Assembly: GCA_034620365.1 (NCBI GenBank)
Contig: JAQGEQ010000270.1
Location: 372,001-436,000 of the forward strand
Direction: 5' to 3'
Origin: Pegea sp. RAD2-039
Lineage: Eukaryota > Chordata > Thaliacea > Salpida > Salpidae
Length of the DNA: 64,000 bases
This document shows, in pieces, positions 1 through 12,012 of the stretch. The notes below the pieces were generated by a model. The model was not told the origin of the DNA. It saw only the letters and a list, made by a program, of their open reading frames with translations, and searched no databases. Both the position numbers and the translations under genes were made by a program. Numbering within the stretch: the first letter of the stretch is position 1; each line of letters starts with the position of its first letter.

Positions 1-1309
1 CAATTTATTTATGATATTTAATGGCAGATATAAAAACTTCAACTTTAATAAATCAAAATAAAAAGTTTAAAAATTTATTTAGAAAAAATTCAAAAATGTA
101 ATGTATCAAAATAAATAATATCACCAAGAATGATTTATAGTTGTTAAACCAGTTTTGGTGATACCTGCTTTTTCAGCTTTTATTGTTGTTTGAAACTTTT
201 ATCAAATCACTAAATCAACATTCTTTTTCAATCTTTTTTTGAACACTTTTTTTTTAGTTTATCTTCTGAACATGAAAATCCATTCTATTTTAGATATCTC
301 AGCATAATACAGGGTATTGTGCTTTACAATTAACCCCAAGTTTTAATTTTTTTGATTATTTTGTTTTTTATTTTAATGTATAAACTTTTAAGTGGTTTGT
401 GTATCTACTAAAGCTGAAGATGTTTTCAAGAATATTGTAATTTTATGTTGCACCATCATCATAAATTGTTTTATTCAATTATTCAAATGGTTGTGTGTTC
501 ATCTGGCATAGCAATAAGAGTTTGATTTGTCACTAAAGCAACGCTGGTTCAAATCTATTGTAGAATAATCATCTCTAATGAAAAATTGGATCTTTACTTG
601 TAAAATTCCTCAGCTATCAAAATCAAGTTTGTCATACAGAAAAATCTCGGTTCATTTAGTAGAGTTTAATATTGAGTATTAAAGCGCCTATGTTGGTAGA
701 AAAAGTTAAATAGTTAATAAAGCTCACAGCTTTATTTTTAATAACTGTAAAAATAAAAAGATAGATTTTATACATAGGTTTTTGTAGAAGCATTTTAAAA
801 GTAATGATCAACAGTAGAAATAAGTAGAAAAAAATCAGATGTTAGTGGTAAGAAAGTTTTTTTAAACAGCCAACGATGTGGCTTTCTTTAGGTGATTGCC
901 GTTGCTTTTCAATTTTTCTGCTGTTAACTTTTTGAAAAGACATAAAAATCGTCTTAACCGTACTGCAAACAAAACTTTTAAAAGAATTTATTCTTATCTA
1001 TTTCTTTGTTTACAGTTATACGTAGAAAAAATATTTAAAGACTTTTTAAACATATAAAGCTTATAAACAGTTTTATGAGCTCATTTATAGTTAGTAGTCT
1101 TGTGAAGGGGAGTTTCATCAGTTTATGAGTTATCAGTTTTTATTTAAGCTTTGAATAAGAGAGCAAATTAAAAATCAAACACAAGTTCAATTGAATTGTT
1201 TGTGTTAATCAAGTTATTATAAATAACTAAATGTAAATTAGTAATGATTCAAATAGTTAGAATGAATTAATGTTTTGTTAAACGATATACAATTTTAAAA
1301 ACATTTCAG
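1..1309. other. 5' flank, no gene seen
   Basis: A+T-rich sequence with no convincing coding exon on either strand. An AG with a weak pyrimidine tract ends at 1309, and the 39 bases from 1310 to the chosen start codon at 1349 are open in frame with the transporter. An upstream exon of that gene (untranslated or coding) may therefore lie here, but I could not identify it. Confidence 0.5.
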
Positions 1310-1348
1310 AAATCTTCTAGAAAAGATAAAAGTTCAGATACAGACAAG

Positions 1349-4300
1349 ATGCCAGTTAAAGAAGCTGAAGTTGATCCTGATTTTATTCCCCGTGAAAAAT
1401 GGAAGAATAAAATGGAATTTGTTTTATCTGTTGCTGGTGGATTTGTTGGTCTAGGAAATGTGTGGCGGTTTCCTTACCTTTGTTATAAGAACGGCGGAGG
1501 TTAAAAGTTATTTAGTTTGTTATCACTTCAATATAGTTAAATAAAATAGACTTGTTGCTAGAGTTTTTAAAACTGTTAAATTCACGCTTATTTGATGATC
1601 TAAACCAATTTTGTAGGAGCTTTTTTAATCCCATATGGTATCTTTTTGATACTGGGCGGTATTCCAATATTTTTTCTCGAGGTTTCTGTTGGTCAGTACT
1701 TAAGTGAAGGAGGTATTACCAGTTGGATTAAGCTGGCACCAATTACAGCCGGTGAGTTAAAAAAATCGAATTTTTACTTTTTTGTCGTTTTATTAAACTG
1801 GTTAAGTACATTTTTTATTCTCGTGTAATTGAAATTTCTATGTTTTATATCAAACTTAACTTGATTTTTCGTATAGGATTTTATTAAACAATTTTAATTA
1901 GTTTCAGGTTCCTTTTATTTTCTAATCGTACTTTAGTTTGAATAAATGCTTCTTTTATGCAAGTAAAAGAAACATTGAATTACAGTTTTACACATTTTAT
2001 AGATCTATTATAGTTTAATAAATTTAAGTAGGCATCATACAAATTTCATTGCTTCATAAAACTTTATAAGCTACTGATGTTTAGATGGTTATTGATAATA
2101 CTATGTATAGATATTTTAAGCTTCATAAAATCTTGCAATTAAATTATTTGAAAATTAATGTAATGAATAAGGTGAATGTAAAGTTTTTTAACATAAACAT
2201 TACTTTAACTTGCTAAAACTATAAAACTTTGAAGCTGGAAGCTTTGTAAACTAATTAGTTTTCACGAACTATAAATGGGTTACTTGTTTCAAGTTGTTGT
2301 TACAACAAGTGCTTCAAGTTCTCAAAATAACATTTTAAATTAATTTGGAAGTTAAGTTAAAAAACTAGATAAATTTTTAAACTAAACTCAAAAATAGGAA
2401 ACCAGCTTACCTAGTTGAGCTCTATACGGAAGTTTCATTTGATTAGGAATACTTGTTATCTTTAAAGAATAATTGTTCCAGGAATCGGCTACGCTTCCAT
2501 GGTGATTGTTTCTCTACTCAACATTTACTACATTGTTATTCTCGCCTGGGCCATCTTCTATCTATTTCAAAGCTTCACTTCTGAGCTTCCATGGGCAAAA
2601 TGTGGCCATGAGTGGAACACGGCCTGTTGTTCCGATTTCAAAAACTCAACTAACGCGTCAGTAGTCATCTCAAACGTCACTGCAGTTTGCCTGGGAGAAC
2701 CGACATCATCAGAACTGGAGTATTGGGAGTCAGTAACTTTTCGGCCTCTGCGCGTGAACAATCAACTAATAGAATGATATTCTAGCTTACAAATTAATCA
2801 TCATAGAATAAAGCAACTTATGTTGGTTTTGGGATTTCCTTTAGCAAATAGGGCTTAGTAACTGATTTTTAAAGAAACTCTGATTGGATTGTTTTCAATT
2901 TGGTTTTATTTACGTTTTTGTTTAAAGTAACGCCTATAAATATAACTTTTTGGAATAATATTTACAAATTATACTTTCGGGTTTTCCAATTATTTTATTC
3001 TTTTAACACCACTTTTAAACCAAATATTTTATAATACATAAAAGGGACTCCACCTTTAAATCCATGACAAACAAGCAAACAATTGTATAGTGATTTATTT
3101 CTAATTTTATTCTATTTACTTTAAAATTTAGGAATGCTTTTACATTTTTGTTTTTATGGTTTTAAAACTTTTAAAAACAGAAATTTAACTCAAAGTTTCT
3201 TTACGAATTAACTTTAATGTATACTTAAATTATAATCTTATCTTCTATTCATTAGGGACTAGTAAAATTTGAAAAACTATTTTAAACCAAAGAAACTCAT
3301 TATATTTTAATTTTATTATTTACGTGCTTTATTGAAATATAATTAAGCTTGTGAAAACATTGAAATTGTTGAACTTTTAATTGGGCAATAAGGTTAATGG
3401 GTAAGCCCAAAATAATTTCTACATCGGCAGACAGAATCGTACAAAGTCAAAAATGCTTAACTCCATACTATTTATACTCTGCTTATTTTACTAAAATATT
3501 TTTTAAAAACTTGTCTAAATGTATATTTGTTTATTTTTATTTTTCTATGTGCATTTTGCTACCTGTTGACATGGAAACAGACGACGCGTCTTGGGAAAAT
3601 CCACAGGACTTGATGACCCTGGTCAAGTACGGTGGGAGCTTGCCTTATGTCTTTTACTTGCTTGGGTTATCTGTTACTTTTGCATTTGGAAAGGAGTCAA
3701 GTCAACTGGAAAAGTAAGTTTAAATATGATATCTTTGATAAAATCTGTTTAAACTTTTTATCTATCTTGAGTTGATAATCTATAAGCTGGAACGCTATAT
3801 TTACCAACGAGATAATCTTAACATATATCTTAACTTTAAAATGATATTCGATTTAAAAGAAGGCTGTAAGAAAAATTTATTTATTATCATCTTAAATAAA
3901 AAAGCCTTATAAGTAGAAACAACTTTATTTTGCTCAATAAACTCATAATTATTAATTCTTATTTATAAATTTATGTAAAATATTTGACACAAATACTTGA
4001 TCGTACAATTACCTGTGAATTACCTCATTCTAAAAGCACCTACTTTTGTGGGAGTATTCCTATGTTAAATTAAGGTTTATTCCAGAAAATGTTTTGAAAA
4101 TTTCTGCTAGAAATCCATCTTTTGATTTTAGGTTGTTTATTTTACTGCAACTTTTCCGTTTCTGATGTTAATCGTGTTTGTTATTCGTGGAGTAACTCTG
4201 CCTGGAGCAATGAAAGGGATTAATTACTATCTAACGCCTAATATGACAAAGCTAGCGGAAGCTGAGGTACTTTTATTTTTAGTAGAAGATGTTTCTAAAC

Positions 4301-7300
4301 AAATTTTTATTGTTTAAATACTTTAACAAATTAAATCTTTTTTATCTTTTACAAAACAAAATAGTTAAGATTTAAAGATGCTTTATATAAAAATCATTAA
4401 CTGAAATTACAGTTACTTGTACAATAAATAAGTAAGATTGAAAGTAACACAAAATGCAAGACTGAAATTAGTTTATTTACCATAAAATACGTTTTGGACA
4501 ACCCTGAGGCATGATTTAAACTTTAGTTGTACTGTTACATCGCTTACATATGAGTATTTGAGCAAAATAGACAGCCAAAGGCGATGTGCTTTCTAGCGTG
4601 ACGAGCAACTATATTATAGACAATCTTATAAAAATCTTAGATAATTGTATGTGTTTCAAATGTCTCTTATACAAATTTTTTTAGGTCTGGATAGATGCTG
4701 GCACACAAATTTTCTTCTCATTTGCAATTTGTTTGGGTGCTTTGATATCTCTTGGTAGCTACAATAAGTTCAATAACAACTGTTATCGGGTAAGATCTTG
4801 TATAAGATAAAAATGTGTTAGCTCAGAAATTCATTTTCGAAAAAAAACTAAAACCTTTGATTATTAGCAGAGAGCTGTTAGTTGTAATTATAAAACATTA
4901 CTGTTATCGCTTTGATGAAGCAAGTTTAAAACAAAATTAATCGATAAAAAGACCTTTTATCATTTATTTACATAAACTTATCAATATTGAGATTATAATA
5001 ATGTTTTTAAAACTCCCAAACTCCAAAAGTTGTTGTTCCAATGTTTAAGCTTCTACTAATTAGTTATTCAAAATTGTTCAGTAAATATAGATTACTGTTT
5101 GTTCAATTTGTTGAATGATTTTATATTTCTAAAGTTTCTTATTTGCATTAAAGGATTGCATTATATTGAGTTTAGTCAACTCTGGCACTAGCTTCATCAG
5201 TGGATTTGCAGTTTTCAGTGTTTTAGGATTCATGTCTGAGGAACAAGGAAGAAATATTAGTCAAGTTGCAGATTCAGGTAAATAAATTGACAAATAATTT
5301 CTGCTCGTTTATAATCAAAAGAGAAACTACAAAAACTATTTGAAACATTGAATTGTTAGACTAAATAATTTTCTGATGCAGCATAATTCAAATTTTTAGA
5401 TAGTTTTTAAAAGAAAAGTATTATTTGAAAGAGACTTGAAACGGTAACTCTTGATACTCTGCATTGTTTCAACAACACAAATCTTTATTTGTTACATCTA
5501 CTAATCATACCATTTGTACACTCACTTCTCTAACAGACTGAATCAAGTGCCAAAACTGAAGTCGATTTTCTGTTGATTAAATAGAATAATGTTTGGTTTC
5601 ATATTTAATGAAATTTCGGTTTTCAAAACATGTTTTCAAATTTACATCATTTCCTAATAATGCTAAAGATAATATTTATAAGTCTATTGGATTCATAATC
5701 TATTAAAACAATGAACTCAAAATGTTTCTCGATGTTTATATAGGTCCTGGACTAGCGTTTATTGCTTATCCCAAAGCGATAACAATGATGCCCGGGTCTA
5801 CAGTTTGGTCAATTCTGTTTTTCTTTATGATATTGTTGTTGGGACTTGACAGTCAGGTAAAATCAACTTGTAGATAGTCTACTGGTAATAAGTTAGTTTT
5901 GATGTAATATAACACAAAGATGATGTTTATAACTTATCTAAATAAAATATTTTTTACATTAAACGAAGAATGAGGTATAATATCAGTTGTATTGTTGAAC
6001 TATAAAGCTTCGTTACATGAAAATCATAAACAAACTATTGACCACAACTTTTTTATAGTTTGTAGAAACTGAAGGATTTGTTACCTCAATAGTTGATATG
6101 TTCCCCAAAAAATTACGAAAAGGTTACAACCGAGAAATCTTTATTGCTCTGACTTGTGGTGTGTCTTACCTAATTGCTCTCACGATGGTTACAAATGTAA
6201 GTTGGCATCAGTGAATATTTTGTTTCAAAAACATTTTAATAACTTCTTTTTCATCTAAGCAATAATTGTGGTTACAAAGTTAAACAAAAGATGATGACTT
6301 AGAATAATCGCTCTTTTATCTTGATAAGGGTGGAATTTATGTCTTTCAACTATTTGATACCTATGCAGCGAGTGGTGTTTGTCTACTGTGGGTGGCGTTT
6401 TGTGAATGTGTTGCAGTAGGATGGATTTATGGTGAGTTAAGTGTTTAAGTGCTCACAATAAACCTCTGAAGTTGCCTCTAATCTCCACCTTTCTTGCATT
6501 TGTACTTCATACTTCTTAAATTTTCATTAAATGATGAAATTTTTGTATTAAAAGCCCGATTTTGTGAGAAATTCACTTTGTTTTTAAAAGGTGGTGAGCG
6601 AATGTGGTTGAACATTACGAAGATGATAGGGTATCGGCCAATTCCTATCATCAAGTACATCTGGATCTTTGGCACACCTCTTTTGACCTCTGTGAGCAAA
6701 AAATCATTTCTTTCAAACTAATTATTTGTAAAAAAAGAACTTTGCTGAAATAAGAATGTGACTAAAAAGTATTTTTGTTATCTATCAAGCTTATCGCTTC
6801 TTTAAAAAGATAAATTCAGTGAACAAGCACTCGAATTGTGGCTTGGTGCCATCATATCTTGCTGACATTTAACAAAGTTCTATAAATATTTGATTTATGA
6901 AATACTGATTTGAATCACATCTTCTATTTGTATACAATAGTTGATTTATATATCTCAATTTAATATCTCAATCAACAGGGCACCTTCTTCTACTCCATGA
7001 TTAAATTTAAGCCTCCTAAGTACGGAAAGTATACTTATCCACCTTGGGGAGTGGCGATCGGTTGGACCTTAGCCTTGTGCTCAATGATTTTAATTCCTGC
7101 CAACATCATCTTTACATTGGCTAGAACAGATGGTACTTTGTCAGAGGTAAACTTGTTGGAGTAAATTATAATAATGATCGCAACTTTTCAAACATATTTT
7201 TGCCAACGTAATAAATTCTAGAGTTGTTTTCCCAGTTGCCTTGTTTGTTGATCAAAATGCTTACTTTGTAAACCTAGCTTCTATATTTGTTGATTTTCTT

Positions 7301-7693
7301 CTAATATTGCAAACAAGCTTTCTTTTTGAGAGTAAAATTCGAACAGCTGTATAAACTTAAAAATTATTTATTCACTTTAATTTTAGTAAAATTTTATTTT
7401 CAACTTTTTCAATCATCTTTCAGCGGTGGAAAATCCTGACTACTCCTCATCTTAGTCGACATCATGAAGATTATGGTGATGAAGAAGCCACAAAGAGAAT
7501 GAATGTGGTGTCTCGCGTTTTTACTGGGAAAGCTAGGCGTAGACCAGTCGAACTTCAGTTGAAGGCCGTCTCCAACCAAGTAGAAGCTGATAACAAGCAG
7601 CTGCCTGCAGTAAAAACGGTCGATACAAATGGTGCTGATGATGTGAGTGATCCTCCAAGTTATAATGATGCGATTGATGGAACTTCTTTATAA
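1349..7693 (+). CDS. SLC6A6-like: SLC6 Na+/Cl--dependent taurine/GABA-type transporter
   Basis: Thirteen exons: 1349-1499, 1617-1751, 2482-2728, 3581-3713, 4132-4266, 4685-4789, 5154-5277, 5744-5856, 6059-6196, 6329-6431, 6591-6691, 6979-7146, 7424-7693; 1923 nt, 640 aa, normal for the family. A plasma-membrane symporter that moves a small amino acid with Na+ and Cl-. Seen: TM1 [10 protein letters not shown] (residues 34-43) and KNGGGAF, the extracellular loop CGHEWNT with N-glycosylation sites, the block [22 protein letters not shown]6 DAGTQIFFS and TM8 GLDSQF. The sequence belongs to the taurine/GABA/betaine/creatine branch. Residue 31 is Gly, as in taurine and creatine carriers, where GAT2/3 have Glu and GAT1 has Tyr; overall wording is closest to the taurine transporter. 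Substrate is inferred. Only 24 residues precede TM1 and the reading frame stays open to an acceptor at 1309, so the N-terminus may be longer. The tail carries PPSY (628-631). Confidence 0.93.
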
Positions 7694-8050
7694 ATAGTTA
7701 CAATTGAAAGGTATTAAGTCTTCAGATTTAATACAGGCAACGTGTTTCTATCATGTTAACGAATATAAGATTAATAATATTGTTGTTTTTTTATTAAGCT
7801 TAAACTACTTCAACCCGATCTTTATAAAAATGTTCTTTTAATTTTTTTCTTGATGGTATTTTTAAGTTAACTTTATAAAAGATGCTGTATCTCTTTTATG
7901 TCTCACATTCTAAATTACCACCTTTCTTTTTCAATTTCATGAATAATTTATACCTTCAATACGCTGCTATGAGTTTTCTTATGGCATAGCGTTTATCCTT
8001 GTGACTACAAACCGCTCAAATAATTGTGATAAGTTTTATCTAAAATAGCA

Positions 8051-8056
8051 AATAAA
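8051..8056 (+). terminator. Candidate poly(A) signal for the SLC6 gene
   Basis: AATAAA about 360 bases after the stop codon, the first I noticed downstream. Such hexamers are common by chance at this base composition. Confidence 0.35.
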
Positions 8057-8562
8057 CTTAATAATATACATTTCTGCTGGCATCTATATCTGTAGTAGCT
8101 TAACCTCTATCTACATCTAATCTTGCAGTTTTAAATCGGTCAAGTAATCACATGATTATTTTTTAAACCAAACTATATTAGTTTAAGTTTTTAAATGTGA
8201 ATATCTTTGTAGATTTACTTAGATACTTATTTTAAGTGTAAAATATTCTATCAATCAACAGTAATCTGAGCTACTTGTAATGCAAATAGTTTGGTCTTTG
8301 TACATTTTTACAATTTTGCATGACAGTAAAACTTTTGGTAGAATATAAACTTGCAGTTTTTTTGGTTAAGCTTTTTGTACGAGAATGTGTCTTATTGACG
8401 GTTGCAAACATGATTTTCCATAATAAAATTGTAATGGTTGTAATGACTTGTATCAAATCAAATATTCAGTCAGATAAACAAGTAACTTCAATGCTAGTCA
8501 CAAAAGGAGTGAGAATCACAAATCTGAAAAATAGTTACATTAAACTCGATGATAATACAGAA

Positions 8563-8588
8563 GGAAGTGTTCACTTCCGCTTTTTTTT
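8563..8588. repeat. Inverted GGAAGTG/CACTTCC dyad followed by T8
   Basis: Two 7-bp arms separated by TT at 8563-8578, with eight T from 8581. The arms also fit ETS-factor sites (GGAA core) head-to-head. It is not tied to a gene. Confidence 0.4.
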
Positions 8589-11500
8589 GTCTATCTGAAG
8601 AATTCAGTAAACTTATGAAAGTTTAAAAAAAATTCGTTCAAAAAAATTTCGCGAATTTGTGTTTCATAATCATTTGAAAATAAACTTAATTAAAATTTTT
8701 TATCATTCATATTTTAAACTCTCTAAATAGAATACTTTTCATCTAAATAATCATTAAACTAATTAAATAATCCCGCTAAAGAAGCTGCAAATATTTCACA
8801 ATCGTTTATTTCATTGAACTTGTGTATCAAACACTGATGACTTGTTTAAACATTAAAACCATATAATAAACTGATGTCTCAGATGACTGCTTTTTTAGTT
8901 GTATCAAGGCTTAAACTTTCTATCAGTTTAAAAATTTTGGAACGATTTTTACTCTCATCAATTATACTGTTAAATATTTTCTTATAAAAGACGCATCTTA
9001 ATCTGCTTACAGTGCTCATAAGTAAGAAATTGTTTAAGATTTTGCTTTTGCGAAAAAAGGCGGATGTAATATTCGTTAAATAATTTATTAAACACTTCAA
9101 GATAAAAACTATTTTTTTTACAACTTTTAAGAGGCTTCTTCATAAAACTAAACATTTTACTGGTTTAAACTTCTTAATAAATATAGTCTTTTATATTGAA
9201 ATAACATTTCAGTATTTATTTTATTGTTGTATATGAGACTCATAAACTTCATAAAAGTTTTCTTCATCCAAATACAAGAAGCTTTAATCTATTGGCACCT
9301 AAGAAATGGTCTTATTATTTACAAACGATGCATACCCCGAATATCGACAAATACAGATCAAATAACTTATTTGTTTTGCATTAACTCCTTTTATTTCTAT
9401 GGCTTAAGTTGATAAATAAATAAACCGATAGAAATATATTAAATAACTTTAGAAGAAAGCTAGTTTGAATGACCTTGAACGAAAATTACCTTTAATATAT
9501 TTAGAGATTTTACTTTATGTTAAAAAATGAAATACAATTAATTGAAACTAAAGCAGTTCAAATTGAACTGTGGAAAAATATTGAAAGAGAAAAGCTTGAA
9601 TAAAACTTATTTAAGCTTTTGTGTGTATACTAAAAAAAATCAATCTAAGTACTAAAATTTTGCAGTTTAATAACCAATCTAACCTTTTTATTTAAATGTA
9701 AACATTTCCCATATTTTCTAAGTGATGATTTTTTTTAAATGGTAAAGTTTTACAAATGCGTGAATTGAAGTTGTTTCTCTACTTAGATAGTTGTTCAGTA
9801 ACCTCATAAACATCTTTTTCTGATCGACATGTGATTACTGACGATAATTTACGGTAAACAAGATCGGTGTTTTATTGATTTCATATATATGTTAAAGGTC
9901 AAGTTTAAGATGAATCTTCAAGGTAAATAATAAAACATACCAGGAACCAAGTTTGATTGATTATAAACATTTTTAATCTAGTAAAAAAGTAATAACCAAA
10001 AATTGTGTAGATGCCACTACATGAGAAAAAGACGGAAAAAACAGGGTTCCCAATTGAACAAACTAAAGTTTTATAAAGTAGGTCACAAAAGTAACGAGAA
10101 ACTGATTGAATTTAGATAGAGTTGTACAAAGAGCTTAGATATTTTGCGGTCTGTAAACTTTACTGGGGCATAAAAAGGAAGAATAAAATATGTATAGAAT
10201 ATACAAGTAATTCAATATAGAAACGAATGAATAAATAAAACATGAAAGTAGTGTTTAAAAACAAGTTAAAACTCATAAAATAAACAAAAAAGTATCTTCT
10301 TATGATAGATTTGCATAAAAATATAGTTTGAGGAAAGAAGTTGATTCTTTAAACACTAAAGTTCCAACATAATTATCAAAATTATGATTCAATTTCTACA
10401 ACTTTTTACAAGCTAATTGTGTTTAGAGAAATAATCAATGTTTAATTGTAATATATTTGTAGAATTATTTTGAGATCTTATAATTGATTCAAGGACATAA
10501 CAAAATATTGGAGTGATGCATACGTTATTATCGTTTAAAGAACGGCTAGAGCATATTTTAGAACCAGACCACCAATCTATTTATTTAAAAAAAAGTCTTT
10601 ATTTGTAAAGATGTTAGTTCAATTAAACTCTTGTGCTGTCATTTTAAAAATTGTCTTGGTTTAATTTAAGGTCATTTGCCTGTAGATGCTTGGGTTCCTT
10701 TGAGCAAAACTATTCATCTTTTTTATCTTCAGTGAACAATTGCCAAATAAAATCTTTAAAATTTTACTATTTAAATTAATAAAACTGTAAATATGGTTTT
10801 AATTAAAAAAAAAATTGTAGATAAAAGTGTTCACATTCTCATTCAGTTTGGTGCATGTTACTTGTAGCAGAATATACTTTAAAACAAACTTCTAAGCTCG
10901 TAAGAGATCGATGATTTCAAATTGGTATGTGCTGACTTCTTGAGAGCACTCTGGTCCCTTTGTGGCTTTGACTTAAGCAATCAACTAAAGAAATAAAGCT
11001 ATCAGATCAGTTTTCATGGAGTATTTAGAAAGCTGCACATCTTAAAAGTATTTGTTTATTGGTCTTGTTTTTTTGAATTTTCTTATATAGATATTTTAGA
11101 AAAACAGTTTTAAATGTTTTTAAAGTTCTTGATATAATCAGATGAATAGCTTAATTGTTGTTAAAATTGTAGGAAATTATTCATAAAATTTTATTGGTAA
11201 TAATTGGACCTCAGTTGAGTGTGTTTTTAAGATCAATCATTTAGAGTAATTCCTCTTTTAAAAGCATCCAGAAAAATTCAAAGTATATCTTCCGAGCCTA
11301 AGATTTTTGCAAACCACCTCTTAATTATTAAAAGAATTTTTATTGAAATACAAAAATTTGAAACTAACCTAAAAGTAAATCACCTTAAAATTAATCGGTA
11401 AAATTCCATAATCACTTTAGTTTAAATCAATAGAGTTCCTTCTTTAGTTTTGAAAATGAAATTCTCTTATAAAAGAAGTTATTAAAAGAATTTTTTATGG

Positions 11501-11919
11501 CAAGGTATGTACCTCACCACACAGAAAGAACAATTAGAGCTTTACTAGAAACATTTTGTATCATCACTTTATGAAATCACTTTGAATTTACAATTCAGCC
11601 GATAATCAGGTGGATAACTTTAGTCTTTACTTTAATTAATGTAAGATGATTGTATATAAACACTAAGTGGTGATTTGATTGAATAATTTAAGATAAGAAA
11701 CGATGTTTTCATTTCAAATGTTTCAACTACTGTCTGACTGCTTTAAAAACCTGGAAACCTTTGAAAGCAAGTAATTGAGCAACAAATAATCATTTATTTT
11801 AGTTTTGTAAAAAGTTGAATGTTACATGTTGAAAACACAAAAGAAAAGTAAATAAGTTTCTCGTTCACCATATAATATTATTTCTAATATTTAGGAATCA
11901 CCAAAGTATAAAAGCCACT

Positions 11920-11925
11920 TTTATT
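11920..11925 (-). terminator. Candidate poly(A) signal for NFXL1
   Basis: TTTATT on the plus strand (AATAAA in the sense of the gene), about 88 bases beyond the NFXL1 stop codon. Confidence 0.4.
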
Positions 11926-12012
11926 AATAAACTAATAAGAGTTTCTTAGGAATGCTTGATATAGTGTAATCAATTTTTCATATATTTTATGTTAAAATAA
12001 ATTTTCAAGGCC

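Larger units (their letters stand above)
7694..12012. other. Tail-to-tail intergenic region, SLC6 / NFXL1
   Basis: Contains the 3' untranslated ends of both neighbours. No exon-like segment with codon structure or recognisable protein was seen. Short open frames at 8320-8598 and 8879-9100 are low-complexity and unconvincing. A small dyad followed by a T-run lies at 8563-8588. Confidence 0.5.

Noticed and set aside
497..560. tRNA-like stretch with A-box-like TGGCATAGC and B-box-like GGTTCAAATC
   Set aside because: The T-stem (GCTGG against CTATT) and the acceptor stem do not pair, so it does not fold as a tRNA. At best it is a chance match or a decayed element.
2567..2761. Minus-strand 64-codon open frame
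   Set aside because: Antisense shadow of SLC6 exon 3, which has clear protein similarity on the plus strand.
8320..8598. Plus-strand 92-codon open frame
   Set aside because: No recognisable motif, no splice context and typical A+T codon content; lies in the SLC6 3' flank. Treated as chance.
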